A stretch of 64,000 bases of DNA from Frankia umida (GTDB lineage Bacteria > Actinomycetota > Actinomycetes > Frankiales > Frankiaceae), in contig NZ_JALKFT010000007.1 in NCBI RefSeq assembly GCF_023242945.1, positions 124,001-188,000 of the forward strand, in the 5' to 3' direction. This document shows, one piece after another, positions 17,225 to 25,756 of this stretch. Each line of letters begins with the position of its first letter. Position 1 is the first letter of the stretch. The notes below the pieces were generated by a model, which was given only the letters and a program-made list of their open reading frames with translations, had not been told where the DNA came from and made no database searches. A program made the position numbers and the translations under genes.

Positions 17225-18766
17225 TTAGCTGGGACGGCGGCGGTCGCCGCGCTCGCGGACCCGGACCGAGATGGAGATGGGTGAGCCGGCGAAGCCGAAG
17301 TCCTCTCGTAGCCGGCGCTCGAGGAAACGGCGGTAGGTCGGCTCGAGGAAGCCGGTGGTGAACACGACGAAGCGTGGGGGACGCACGCCGGCCTGGGTGG
17401 CGAACAGGATCTTCGGCACCCGACCGCCACGGGCGGGCGGCGGGGTGGCGCCGACGACCTCGCCGAGCCAGGTGTTGAGCCGGCCGGTGGGGATACGGGT
17501 GCCCCAGGACTCCAGGGCGGTGCGCAGGGCGGGAGCCAGCCGGTCGGTGGCGCGCCCGGTGCGGGCGGAGACGTTCACCCGCGGCGCCCAGCCCACCCGG
17601 CCGAGGTCGCGCACGACCTCACGTTCCAGGGTGACCCGACGGTCCTCGTCGACGAGGTCCCACTTGTTCCAGGCGATCACCAGCGCACGGCCGGCCTCGA
17701 CGACCATCGTGATGACCCGCTGGTCCTGCTCGCTGAGCGGCTCGCCGGCGTCGAGCAGGACGATCGCGACCTCGGCCGCCTCCAGCGCGGAGGCGGTGCG
17801 CAGCGACGAGTAGTACTCGGCGCCGGAGGCCTCGCGTACCCGGCGACGCAGGCCGGCGGTGTCGATGAACAGCCACTCCTCGCCACCGACGGTGACGAGT
17901 TCGTCGACCGGATCGCGGGTGGTGCCGGCGACGTCGTGCACCAGCGAACGCCGGCTACCGGCGATCTTGTTGAGCAGGCTGGACTTGCCGACGTTCGGCC
18001 GTCCGATCAGGGCGACCCGGCGCGGACCGGTGGTCTCGGTGAACACCTCGCGGGGCGCCTCGGGCAGCGCGGCGAGCACGGCGTCGAGCAGGTCGCCGCT
18101 GCCCCGGCCGTGCAGGGCGGACACCGGGTGGGGCTCGCCGAGCCCCAGGCTCCACAACGCCGCCGCGTCCGCCTCGAACCGCAGGTCGTCGACCTTGTTC
18201 GCGACCAGGATGACGGGCAGCCCGCTGCGGTGCAGCACCCGGGCGACGGCCTCGTCGGCGTCGGTCGCGCCGGTGACGACGTCCACGATGAACAGCACGG
18301 CGTCGGCGGTGTCCAGCGCGGCGCGGGCCTGCTCGGAGACCTGGGCGGCGAGACCGGAGGCGTCCGGCTCCCAGCCGCCGGTGTCGACCAGGGTGAACCG
18401 GCGGCCGTTCCAGGTCGCGTCGTAGGCGATGCGGTCACGGGTGACCCCGGGAACGTCCTCCACGACGGCGGCGCGTCGACCGAGGACCCGGTTGACCAGC
18501 GTCGACTTGCCAACATTGGGCCGACCGACGACGGCGACGATCGGCTGCCCCAGTGCCGGCCCGCCGAACTCGCCGTCGTCACCGTCGGCGAACCCGACCA
18601 GTTCGGCCGCCTCGGCCAGCCAGCCAGCCTGCTCCGACCCGCTCGGCGCCTCGCCGCCGCCCCGCGCACCGCTACCGCCCCGCGCACCGCTGTCACTCTG
18701 CGCACCGCTGCCGCCGTGCGTCGCTTTACCGCGCATCCGGCCGTCCAGTTCGTTCGTCACTGTCAT
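17225..18766 (-). CDS. der: Ribosome assembly GTPase Der (EngA)
   Basis: A 513-residue protein with two tandem GTPase domains. Each has a P-loop (VVGRPNVGKST and LIGRPNVGKSS), a G3 DTGGW or DTAGL, and a G4 (NKVDD and NKWDL). A C-terminal KH-like domain follows, the set unique to Der, which acts in 50S assembly. The first 55 residues are a Gly/Ser/Arg low-complexity tail with GARGGSGARGG repeats, longer than usual. It ends the plsC-cmk side of the large minus-strand operon, as in mycobacteria (Rv1713). Confidence 0.95.
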   Translation of the reverse strand: MTVTNELDGRMRGKATHGGSGAQSDSGARGGSGARGGGEAPSGSEQAGWLAEAAELVGFADGDDGEFGGPALGQPIVAVVGRPNVGKSTLVNRVLGRRAAVVEDVPGVTRDRIAYDATWNGRRFTLVDTGGWEPDASGLAAQVSEQARAALDTADAVLFIVDVVTGATDADEAVARVLHRSGLPVILVANKVDDLRFEADAAALWSLGLGEPHPVSALHGRGSGDLLDAVLAALPEAPREVFTETTGPRRVALIGRPNVGKSSLLNKIAGSRRSLVHDVAGTTRDPVDELVTVGGEEWLFIDTAGLRRRVREASGAEYYSSLRTASALEAAEVAIVLLDAGEPLSEQDQRVITMVVEAGRALVIAWNKWDLVDEDRRVTLEREVVRDLGRVGWAPRVNVSARTGRATDRLAPALRTALESWGTRIPTGRLNTWLGEVVGATPPPARGGRVPKILFATQAGVRPPRFVVFTTGFLEPTYRRFLERRLREDFGFAGSPISISVRVRERGDRRRPS

Positions 18767-18823
18767 CGTCTCGTCACTGGCATTGCTGCCATACCTGTCG
18801 TCAGAGCCGGTGATCCTCGATGA

Positions 18824-19633
18824 TCACACGGTGGAGCCGTCGTGGGTGGCCCGGGCGGTCTCGAGATGGTCCAGCAGGCGTACCCGGATGTCCTCGGCGA
18901 CGGCGGCCAGCGCCCGACGCGAACGGGGGTTCGCCGGCACCTCCACCTCGAACGGCTTGCCGAACACCACCCGTACCCGCACCGACCGGCGCGGCCAGCG
19001 CGCGCCCTTGGGCAGCGCCTGAGCGGTGTTGAGACAGGCCACTGGCAGCACCCGGCAGCGCCCGTGGACCGCCAGGTAGGCGATGCCATGCTGGACGGCG
19101 GCCATCTCACCACTGCCACGGGTACCTTCGGGGAAGACGCCGATGGCACCGCCTCGGGAGAGCTCATCGAGTGCGGTGTGCAGGGCGTCCCGGTCAGGAC
19201 GGCCGCGGTCAATCGGGATCTGCCCGCTGAACAGCAGCATCCGGCCGACAATCCGAGTGTACATCTCGGACTTCACCAGACAGCGCACGGTCCGTGGTGC
19301 CTCGATCACGACCAGCGGGCCGTCCAGCCAACTGCTGTGGTTGCCGGCGAAGATCAGCGGCTCGCCGTGCGGGACGTTCTCCACGCCCTCGAGGTTGACC
19401 CGCATGACCAGCCGGTTGAGCACCGCACGGACCCCGGGCTTGAGCAGCCGATGCGGCCGGTCGCTGTAGACCGGCGACTGCGCCCCCCGGTGCGCCGCGG
19501 CACGGCCGGCGCTACCGGTGCTACCGGTGCTGCCGGCGCTACCGGCGCTACCGGTGCTGGTTCCCGTGCCAGTGCCGGCGCTGGTGCTCGGCGCGGGATC
19601 GGGATCGGGGACGGGGAGAGGATCAGCGGTCAT
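18824..19633 (-). CDS. plsC: 1-acyl-sn-glycerol-3-phosphate acyltransferase
   Basis: A 269-residue acyltransferase of the PlsC family. The catalytic NHSSWLDGP (HX4D) is at about residues 97-105 and FPEGTR at about 168-173. It acylates lysophosphatidic acid at the membrane in phospholipid synthesis. The N-terminal 45 residues are a Gly/Ser/Thr repeat tail (nine-base tandem units). ATG 19633 overlaps the cmk stop by four bases (ATGA). Fused Cmk-PlsC proteins occur in some actinobacteria, consistent with the coupling seen here. Confidence 0.9.
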   Translation of the reverse strand: MTADPLPVPDPDPAPSTSAGTGTGTSTGSAGSAGSTGSTGSAGRAAAHRGAQSPVYSDRPHRLLKPGVRAVLNRLVMRVNLEGVENVPHGEPLIFAGNHSSWLDGPLVVIEAPRTVRCLVKSEMYTRIVGRMLLFSGQIPIDRGRPDRDALHTALDELSRGGAIGVFPEGTRGSGEMAAVQHGIAYLAVHGRCRVLPVACLNTAQALPKGARWPRRSVRVRVVFGKPFEVEVPANPRSRRALAAVAEDIRVRLLDHLETARATHDGSTV

Positions 19634-20424
19634 GACACCGCATTGGTCGACCGGCCCACGGGGGCAGACTGGCCTACGGCGGTCGACTGGCCGCAGTGGC
19701 GCAGGACCTCCTCGACCACCTCGGGGACGCCCATCGTCGTCGAGTCGAGCACGATCGCGCCGTCGGGGACCGCCAGCGGGTCGGCGGCGCGGGTGCTGTC
19801 GAGGACGTCGCGGCGGTCGAGTTCGGCCAGGGTGCGGGCGACGTCGTCCACGCCCTTCTCACCGAGCTGACGGGACCGGCGCAACGCCCTGACCTCGGTC
19901 GACGCGGTCAGGAACACCTTGATCGCGGCGTCGGGGACGACCACGGAGCCGATGTCACGGCCCTCGACCACGATCCCGCCGGCCGCCTCGATGATCTGGC
20001 GCTGCTGGGCGACGAGACGGCCACGCACGGCGGCCACGGCGGCGATCGCGCTGACCGCGTTGGTGACCGCCCGGGTGCGGATCTCCGCGTCGACCCGGGT
20101 GCCGTCGACGGCGATCGTCGGGGCGTCAGGGTCGACACCCACCGAGATCACCGCCCGTTCGGAGAGCTCACCGACGGCGGCGGCGTCCTCGATGTCGATG
20201 CGCTGCTCCAACGCGAGCTGGGTGAGCGCGCGGTACATCGCGCCGGTGTCGAGGTAGCGCAGGCCGAGGCGACGCGCGAGTTCGCGGGCCACGGTGCTCT
20301 TACCCGACCCGCCGGGGCCGTCGACCGCGACGACCAGCCCCCGTCCCGACGAAATGGCCGCCTGCTGCGTCGCGTCGTCGGCGCTCGCGCCGGTGGAAAA
20401 CGCAGACCCGTGGTCGGGCTCCAC
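19630..20424 (-). CDS. cmk: Cytidylate kinase
   Basis: A 264-residue enzyme that phosphorylates CMP and dCMP. The P-loop DGPGGSGKST is at residues 35-44, YLDTGAMYRA follows, and GRDIGSVV is the CMP-binding signature. I chose GTG 20424 because GGAGG (20431-20435) sits six bases before it. A GTG at 20514 is in frame but would add 30 residues of Arg/Gly/Asp repeat with no ribosome-binding site. It is coupled to plsC by an ATGA overlap. Confidence 0.93.
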   Translation of the reverse strand: MEPDHGSAFSTGASADDATQQAAISSGRGLVVAVDGPGGSGKSTVARELARRLGLRYLDTGAMYRALTQLALEQRIDIEDAAAVGELSERAVISVGVDPDAPTIAVDGTRVDAEIRTRAVTNAVSAIAAVAAVRGRLVAQQRQIIEAAGGIVVEGRDIGSVVVPDAAIKVFLTASTEVRALRRSRQLGEKGVDDVARTLAELDRRDVLDSTRAADPLAVPDGAIVLDSTTMGVPEVVEEVLRHCGQSTAVGQSAPVGRSTNAVS

Positions 20425-20515
20425 CCGATTCCTCCGTCCCGGATACGTGCGGATGATCGGGTCGCGTCCGTCGCGTCCGTCGCGTGCGACCCGGATCAGG
20501 CTACTCGGTGCCACT

Positions 20516-21637
20516 TCAGGATCGTCGGTATGCCGTCCATCCGGTGTTTACCAGCCGGTGGACGACCTCGTCGGCGACCGCCGGATCCACAGCGAGCTCG
20601 ACGATGCCGGCGGGGGCGTCCAGGCTGTGTTCGAACGGGCCCACATCCTCGATGTTGACACCCCAGTCGCTGATCAGACCGACGATCGCGGCAAGCTGAC
20701 CGGGCCGGTCGTCGAGCACGACCCCCACCCAGCCCCACTCGCGCACGGTGGCACCGGCCTTACGAGGCAGGCGGGCCCGCCCCGCGTGGCCGTCCCGCAT
20801 CAGCGCGGTGATGGCAGTGGCGACCTGGGCCGCGTCCCCCGCCTCGAGGACGTCGGCGAGGGCGACGAGCGCACCGCCGAGCGACCGGACCCGGCGTCCG
20901 ATCGGCTCCCGGTTGCCCTCGATGATGCCGGCCCACAACGCCGCGTCGCTGTCGGCCAGGCGGGTGGTGTCCCGGAAGCCCTGGCCAGCCAGCGGCACGT
21001 CGTGCGCGTCGAGTCCGGTCAGCTCCCCGGCCAGCACGCTGGCGAGCAGCTGCGGGACGTGGGAGACCGTCGCCATCGCCTCGTCGTGACGGTCGGGGGT
21101 GGTGCGCACCGGTGTCGCGCCGCAGGCCAGCGCGACCGCGGTGGTGGCCGCCAGGGCCGCGTCGACGGTCTGCGGCAGTGGGCACACCGCCCAGACCCGT
21201 TCGGCGAACAGGTCTGGGCGCGCGGAGACGGCGCCGTGACGTTCCCGGCCGGCGATCGGATGCGCCGGGCACCACGACGACAGGTCGCCGCCGAGGCGGA
21301 CACCGTCCTCGACGGGCCGGGCCTTCACGCTGCCCGCGTCGCTGACGGTGTCGGCCAGACCGCCGAGCAGCAGTTCGTGCACCTGCCAGGCGATCGTGGG
21401 CAGCGGGGTGGCGACGACGGCGTGCTCGACCCGCTCGCCCGCCCAGCGTCGCCCCGCCCCCATCTTCTCGGCGATGGTGACCTGGGCGTCCTCGGCGTCA
21501 CGCAACAGCACCTCGACGCCCTGCGCGGCCAGCGCGAGGCCGATGCTCGTGCCGATCAGCCCGGTACCGACGATCCCGACCCGGCGCGGCATCGATGCCC
21601 GGTCCGTGGCCGTCGACAAGGGTTCAGCTGGGCTCAC
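20516..21637 (-). CDS. tyrA: Prephenate dehydrogenase with C-terminal ACT domain
   Basis: A 373-residue enzyme of tyrosine synthesis. The NAD-binding GIVGTGLIGTSIG is at about residues 20-32, and the prephenate-site CPAHPIAGRERHG motif has the conserved His. Residues about 295-373 form an ACT domain (VLDDRPGQLAAIVGLISDWGVNIEDV), suggesting feedback control by aromatic amino acids. GTG 21637 overlaps the rluB stop as GTGA. The position between rluB and cmk is typical of actinomycetes. Confidence 0.92.
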   Translation of the reverse strand: MSPAEPLSTATDRASMPRRVGIVGTGLIGTSIGLALAAQGVEVLLRDAEDAQVTIAEKMGAGRRWAGERVEHAVVATPLPTIAWQVHELLLGGLADTVSDAGSVKARPVEDGVRLGGDLSSWCPAHPIAGRERHGAVSARPDLFAERVWAVCPLPQTVDAALAATTAVALACGATPVRTTPDRHDEAMATVSHVPQLLASVLAGELTGLDAHDVPLAGQGFRDTTRLADSDAALWAGIIEGNREPIGRRVRSLGGALVALADVLEAGDAAQVATAITALMRDGHAGRARLPRKAGATVREWGWVGVVLDDRPGQLAAIVGLISDWGVNIEDVGPFEHSLDAPAGIVELAVDPAVADEVVHRLVNTGWTAYRRS

Positions 21638-23226
21638 AGTCCGACGTCGCGGTAGAGCGCGCCGACCTCACCACGACTGAGGTGCCGCGGCCGGCCGGCG
21701 CGCAGCGTCCCGAGGGTGACCGGGCCGAGCTGGGTGCGAACCAGCCGGTGCACCGGGTAGCCGACGGCCTCGAGCATCCGGCGCACGATGCGCGTGCGTC
21801 CCTCGTGGATGACGACCTCGAGCATGACCCGCCCGTTGGCGTTGTCGACGACACGCACCGAGTCGGCGCGGGCCGGACCGTCCTCCAGCTCGACGCCGGC
21901 ACGCAGCGTGCGCGGAACCTCACGGCGCATCGGCCCGGACACCTCGACCAGGTAGGTCTTGGCCACCTCGAAGGACGGGTGGGTCAGCCGGTGGGCGAGC
22001 TCCCCGTCGTTGGTGACCAGCAGCAGTCCCTCGCTGTCGGCGTCGAGGCGGCCGACGTGGAACAGCCCCGGTCCGAACTCGGTGAGCAGGCCGGCGACGG
22101 TCGGGCGACCACGGTCGTCCGACATGGTGCTGAGCACCCCGCGCGGCTTGTTCAACGCCAGGTGGATGAGCCCGCTGCGGGTGACGACACGCACGCCGTC
22201 GACCTCGATGATGGCCGTCTCCGGGTCGACGCGCCGTCCCTGCTCGCGCACGACCGCCCCGTCGACGCGGACCCGACCCTCGTCGATCATCTCCTCGCTG
22301 GCCCGCCGAGAACCCACTCCCGCCGCCGCCAGGACCTTCTGCAACCGAATGCCCTCGGACGCGGCATCGCCCAGCCGGCCACGGCTGCTGCCGCCGCTCA
22401 CCGGGGCCTCACGCCGCACCGCGGCGTCCCGGCCGACCGGCACGTCACGACGCGCTGGGGCGTCACGACGCACTGGGGCGTCACGACGAGCGGGGACATC
22501 CCGACTACCGGACGCCTCCCGGCGGGGCGGTGCGTCCCGACGGAAGGGCGCACCCCGACCAGCGGGAGCGTCCCGACGGACAGGTGCACCCCGACCAGCG
22601 GGAGCGTCCCGACGGACGGGCGCGTCCCGACGGGCAGGAGCGTCCCCACGGGCAGGGGCATCCCGGTAGGCGGGCGCACCCCGACCAGCGGGAGCGTCCC
22701 GACGGACAGGTGCACCCCGACCAGCGGGAGCGTCCCGACCAGCGGGTGCACCCCGGCGAGCAGGCGCCTCCCCACGGGCAGGAGCGTCCCGGTAGGCGGG
22801 CGCGCCCCGGCGGACGGGCGCGTCTCCACGGCTGGGAGCGTCCCGACGGGCAGGCGCCTCCCGGCGAGCAGGTGCGTCCCGATAGCCAGGCGCCTCCCGG
22901 CGAGCGGGCGCGTCCCGACGGGCAGGCGCCTCCCGACGAGCGGGCGCGTCTCCACGGCTGGGAGCGTCCCGACGGGCAGGCGCCTCCCGACGGGCAGGCG
23001 CCTCCCGACGGGCAGGCGCGTCCCGATGGCTGGGCGCCTCCCGGCGAGCGGACGCGTCCCGACGGCCAGGCGCCTCCCGGCGAGCAGGCGCCTCCCGGCG
23101 AGCGGACGCGTCTCCGCGGCCGGGTGCGTCACGGCGGGTGGCCTGCCGGCGGGGAGCGGAGCTTTCACGGCTGACAACGGCGCCTTCACGGCGGATGTCA
23201 GGTTCTTCACGGTGTGACAAAGTCAT
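21634..23226 (-). CDS. rluB: 23S rRNA pseudouridine synthase RluB with giant repeat tail
   Basis: A 530-residue protein of which only the last 250 are a normal RsuA/RluB enzyme. The S4 RNA-binding domain begins at IRLQKVLAAAGVGSRRA. The catalytic Asp is in GRLDADSEGLLL. The N-terminal 280 residues are a tandem hexapeptide, roughly ARRDAP, with many variants, very basic and presumably disordered. ATG 23226 overlaps scpB by 20 bases. The family is usually about 240-400 residues. The position between scpB and tyrA/cmk matches mycobacterial Rv1711. The tail may bind RNA, but that is inference. Confidence 0.92.
   Translation of the reverse strand: MTLSHREEPDIRREGAVVSRESSAPRRQATRRDAPGRGDASARREAPARREAPGRRDASARREAPSHRDAPARREAPARREAPARRDAPSRGDAPARREAPARRDAPARREAPGYRDAPARREAPARRDAPSRGDAPVRRGAPAYRDAPARGEAPARRGAPAGRDAPAGRGAPVRRDAPAGRGAPAYRDAPARGDAPARRDAPVRRDAPAGRGAPVRRDAPAGRGAPFRRDAPPRREASGSRDVPARRDAPVRRDAPARRDVPVGRDAAVRREAPVSGGSSRGRLGDAASEGIRLQKVLAAAGVGSRRASEEMIDEGRVRVDGAVVREQGRRVDPETAIIEVDGVRVVTRSGLIHLALNKPRGVLSTMSDDRGRPTVAGLLTEFGPGLFHVGRLDADSEGLLLVTNDGELAHRLTHPSFEVAKTYLVEVSGPMRREVPRTLRAGVELEDGPARADSVRVVDNANGRVMLEVVIHEGRTRIVRRMLEAVGYPVHRLVRTQLGPVTLGTLRAGRPRHLSRGEVGALYRDVGL
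22385..23150. repeat. 18-bp tandem repeat array inside rluB
   Basis: About 40 imperfect copies of an 18-bp unit encoding A/V-R/G-R-D/E/G-A-P, all in frame. Because the unit is a multiple of three and GC-rich, all six frames stay open across it. Variants group (for example adjacent CGACGGACAGGTGCACC and GACCAGCGGGAGC units recur), which suggests segmental duplication of blocks. Confidence 0.9.
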
Positions 23227-23863
23227 CCAGATCGTCGAGTCCTGGGAGCAGGGGGGCCAGCGGGGGCAGCTCCTCGAGGCTGCGTAGGCCCATCCGTTCC
23301 AGGAAGTAGTCGGTCGTGCCGTAGAGGATCGCACCCGTATCCGGGTCGTGCCCCACTTCCTCGACCAGCCTACGGGCGGTCAGGGTACGGATGACGCCGT
23401 CGGCGGAGACCCCGCGCACCGCACCGATCCGTCCACGGCTGACCGGCTGCTGGTAGGCGACGACGGCGAGGGTCTCCAGCGCCGCCTGGCTCAGCCGCGC
23501 CGACTGGCCGGCCAGGACGAAACCCTCGACCCAGGGGGCGCACTCGTCGGCGGTGTAGAACCGCCAGCCGGCGCCGACGTGACGCAGCCGGAACCCGCGT
23601 CCGTCGTGCGCGTAGGACTCGGCGAGCTGCGGCAGCAGGCGTTCGATCTCCCGTGCGGACGCCCCGAGCCCGGTGGCGAGTTCGGCGACACCGACCGGTT
23701 GTTCGGCGACCATCAGCACCGCCTCCAGCAGCGCGGCCAGCGGTGGCCGTTCGCCCCGCGGCACCCGCGCCGACGCCGACGGCTGCGACGGCTGCGACGG
23801 CTGCGGCTGGGTCGGTGACGTCGGCTGTGGTGGCACCGGGTGCGCGGGCGGTGGCGGGGTCAC
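23207..23863 (-). CDS. scpB: Segregation and condensation protein B
   Basis: A 218-residue ScpB. After a Pro/Gln/Ser N-terminal tail (PTQPQPSQPSQPS) come two winged-helix domains, with LLEAVLMVAEQPVGVAELA and LETLAVVAYQQPVSRGRI, the strongest family block. ScpB pairs with ScpA to bridge the SMC heads. The frame is open to 24112, but GTG 23863 overlaps the scpA stop as GTGA and is the clear start. Confidence 0.93.
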   Translation of the reverse strand: MTPPPPAHPVPPQPTSPTQPQPSQPSQPSASARVPRGERPPLAALLEAVLMVAEQPVGVAELATGLGASAREIERLLPQLAESYAHDGRGFRLRHVGAGWRFYTADECAPWVEGFVLAGQSARLSQAALETLAVVAYQQPVSRGRIGAVRGVSADGVIRTLTARRLVEEVGHDPDTGAILYGTTDYFLERMGLRSLEELPPLAPLLPGLDDLDDFVTP

Positions 23864-24834
23864 GAGGCCTCCCTGTGCGCGTCGTCGTCGGAATCGGGAT
23901 GCGGGTCGTCGTCCCCGTACGAGGCGTCGTCCCCGTACAGGCCACGACCGACGGCGTACAGATCGGCGGCCACGTCGTCGGTGGCGATCCAACGCACGGT
24001 GAGCTCCCCGAGGGGAACCTCCTGGTCGAAGGACACCCGCCCCTCCCGAAACAGCTCGAGCAGAGCGAGGAACCGCGCCACGACCTCGATCGTCTGGCGG
24101 CAGCCGGCGCACAGGGTGCGGAACTCCGCGGTACCGAGTTCCCGCAGCAGACCGATGATAGCGATCATGTGCTCTCGGACGCTGACCCGGGGCAGATGGA
24201 CGTGGTCCGTCGCGACCAGCGGTGGCAGCGGTGGCTCCCGCAGCCGGGCGGCCAGCGCCGCGAGCTCACTGGGACCGATGCCGATCTGCACCTCGGGCAA
24301 CGCGTCGGCGTAGCGGGACTCCAGCGCCACCGCCCTGGGCACGTGCCGGGCCTCCAGCGCCATCAGACCCGCGAACAACGCCGAGGCCTCCTTGTACGCC
24401 CGGTACTGCAACAGCCGCGCGAACAGCAGGTCACGGGCCTCGAGCAGAGCGAGGTCCTCCGCCTCGTCCTCGGAGAGGGCGCCGGGCAGCAGCCGGGCGG
24501 CCTTGAGGTCGAGCAACGTGGCGGCGATGACCAGGAACTCGGTGGCCTGACCCAGGTCGAACCGGTCGCCCAGCCGTCGCAGATGCGCGACGAACTCGTC
24601 GGTGACCTGGGAGAGCGCCACCTCGGTGACGTCCAGCCGGTGCTTGGCGATGAGGGAGAGCAGCAGGTCGAACGGCCCGGAGAAGTTGGCGAGCTCGACC
24701 ACGAACGGTTCCGGTGCCCCGCCCCGCGCCGTGATCATCGGCTTTTTCGCCGCCGCGGCGCCGGCCGACTCACCCACGCCCTCGGACGCGCCGGCGGCGC
24801 CCGTGGCCTGTGTGGCAGCGCGGGAGGGGGTCAT
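23860..24834 (-). CDS. scpA: Segregation and condensation protein A
   Basis: A 324-residue kleisin of the SMC-ScpAB complex. The N-terminal SMC-neck-binding part has FSGPFDLLLSLIAKHRLDVTEVALSQVT (in pieces: FSGPFDLLLSLI, KHRLDVTEVALS). The C-terminal winged helix has VVARFLALLELFREGRVSFDQ. An Asp-rich tail (DDASYGDDDPHPDSDDD) follows. A 40-residue Ala/Gly N-terminal extension precedes the core; no strong ribosome-binding site is seen at ATG 24834. It lies upstream of and coupled to scpB. Confidence 0.93.
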   Translation of the reverse strand: MTPSRAATQATGAAGASEGVGESAGAAAAKKPMITARGGAPEPFVVELANFSGPFDLLLSLIAKHRLDVTEVALSQVTDEFVAHLRRLGDRFDLGQATEFLVIAATLLDLKAARLLPGALSEDEAEDLALLEARDLLFARLLQYRAYKEASALFAGLMALEARHVPRAVALESRYADALPEVQIGIGPSELAALAARLREPPLPPLVATDHVHLPRVSVREHMIAIIGLLRELGTAEFRTLCAGCRQTIEVVARFLALLELFREGRVSFDQEVPLGELTVRWIATDDVAADLYAVGRGLYGDDASYGDDDPHPDSDDDAHREAS

Positions 24835-25017
24835 ACGGCAACGCTACGCCTGGCCATCCGGGCATGATCGGCCGACTCTGCGGCCCGTCCCACCAGGTAC
24901 GCAGGACGTCCAACCCGGTGCGCACCGCCGTCCACACGGGTGCGCGGCGACCCCGCCGGTGCGCGCTCCGGCGCGGGACGACCAGGCCAGGCGCGGGCGG
25001 GACAGCCCCGGGACCGG

Positions 25018-25707
25018 TCAGACCAGGTGCAGGCCGATGAGCGAGCCGAGGCCGCGCAGCAGCGGGCCGATGAGCTGGCCGACCACGGACGGGAACCCGG
25101 GGAACAGCGCCGGCAGCAACAGCAGCGCCAGCAGGATCACCAGGCCGATGTTGCCGTCGGTGAGCCGGTAGTGGGTGTTGCGCCAACCCTCGGAGGTACC
25201 GCCGAGCAGGAACACCAGCCGGCCGCCGTCGGTCGGCGGGACGGGGATGAGGCTGATGATGAACATTGAGGCGAACGTCACCGCGAGCCACAGGGTGAAC
25301 TCGGCGGCGAAGCTGTTCACGACCGTCGCCTCGATGACCCGATCGCCGAGGTCGATCGACGCGCGGTCGCTGACCAGGCCGAACAGCGCCAGCGAGCCGA
25401 GCGCGAGCAGCAGGTAGGCCAATGGCCCGGCGAGGATCGCCGCCGCCACGTGGAAGCGCCGACGCCGCCACACGTCGTTCATCGGCACCGACTCCGCCCA
25501 GCCGTGCCCGACGATGAACACGGCCAGCCCGCTGAACGGGGTCAGCCGTGTCCTCACGCTGGCGGTCAGCCGCCCGGCCCGCATCGGGGTGGGGTCGCGC
25601 ACCAGGCGGGCGGTGAGCACCTGGGCGGCGTCGTGCACGAACACGCCGATCGCGAAGGCCACCAGCAGGGCGAGCAGGACCGCCGGTTCGGCGAGATGGA
25701 ACAGCAC
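25018..25707 (-). CDS. M50/site-2-protease-like membrane protein with degenerate zinc site
   Basis: A 229-residue protein with about five hydrophobic segments. The expected HExxH in the first helix reads HDAAQ (GVFVHDAAQVLTA), losing the Glu and second His. The distal motif is PVPPTDGGRL, near the NPxxDGG of M50 peptidases. It is therefore probably a catalytically dead family member. The start is GTG 25707 with AAGGTGA upstream. It lies between parA and scpA, a position where site-2-protease-like proteins occur in other actinomycetes. Confidence 0.75.
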   Translation of the reverse strand: MLFHLAEPAVLLALLVAFAIGVFVHDAAQVLTARLVRDPTPMRAGRLTASVRTRLTPFSGLAVFIVGHGWAESVPMNDVWRRRRFHVAAAILAGPLAYLLLALGSLALFGLVSDRASIDLGDRVIEATVVNSFAAEFTLWLAVTFASMFIISLIPVPPTDGGRLVFLLGGTSEGWRNTHYRLTDGNIGLVILLALLLLPALFPGFPSVVGQLIGPLLRGLGSLIGLHLV

Positions 25708-25756
25708 CGTGTCACCTTTTCACGTACGTCCCGGTCCGGACGCCCCGGCGCCCGAC

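Noticed and set aside
21959..23217. Plus-strand frames with TGRRLP- or ASRRTG-type repeats
   Set aside because: They arise because the 18-bp repeat of rluB leaves every frame open.
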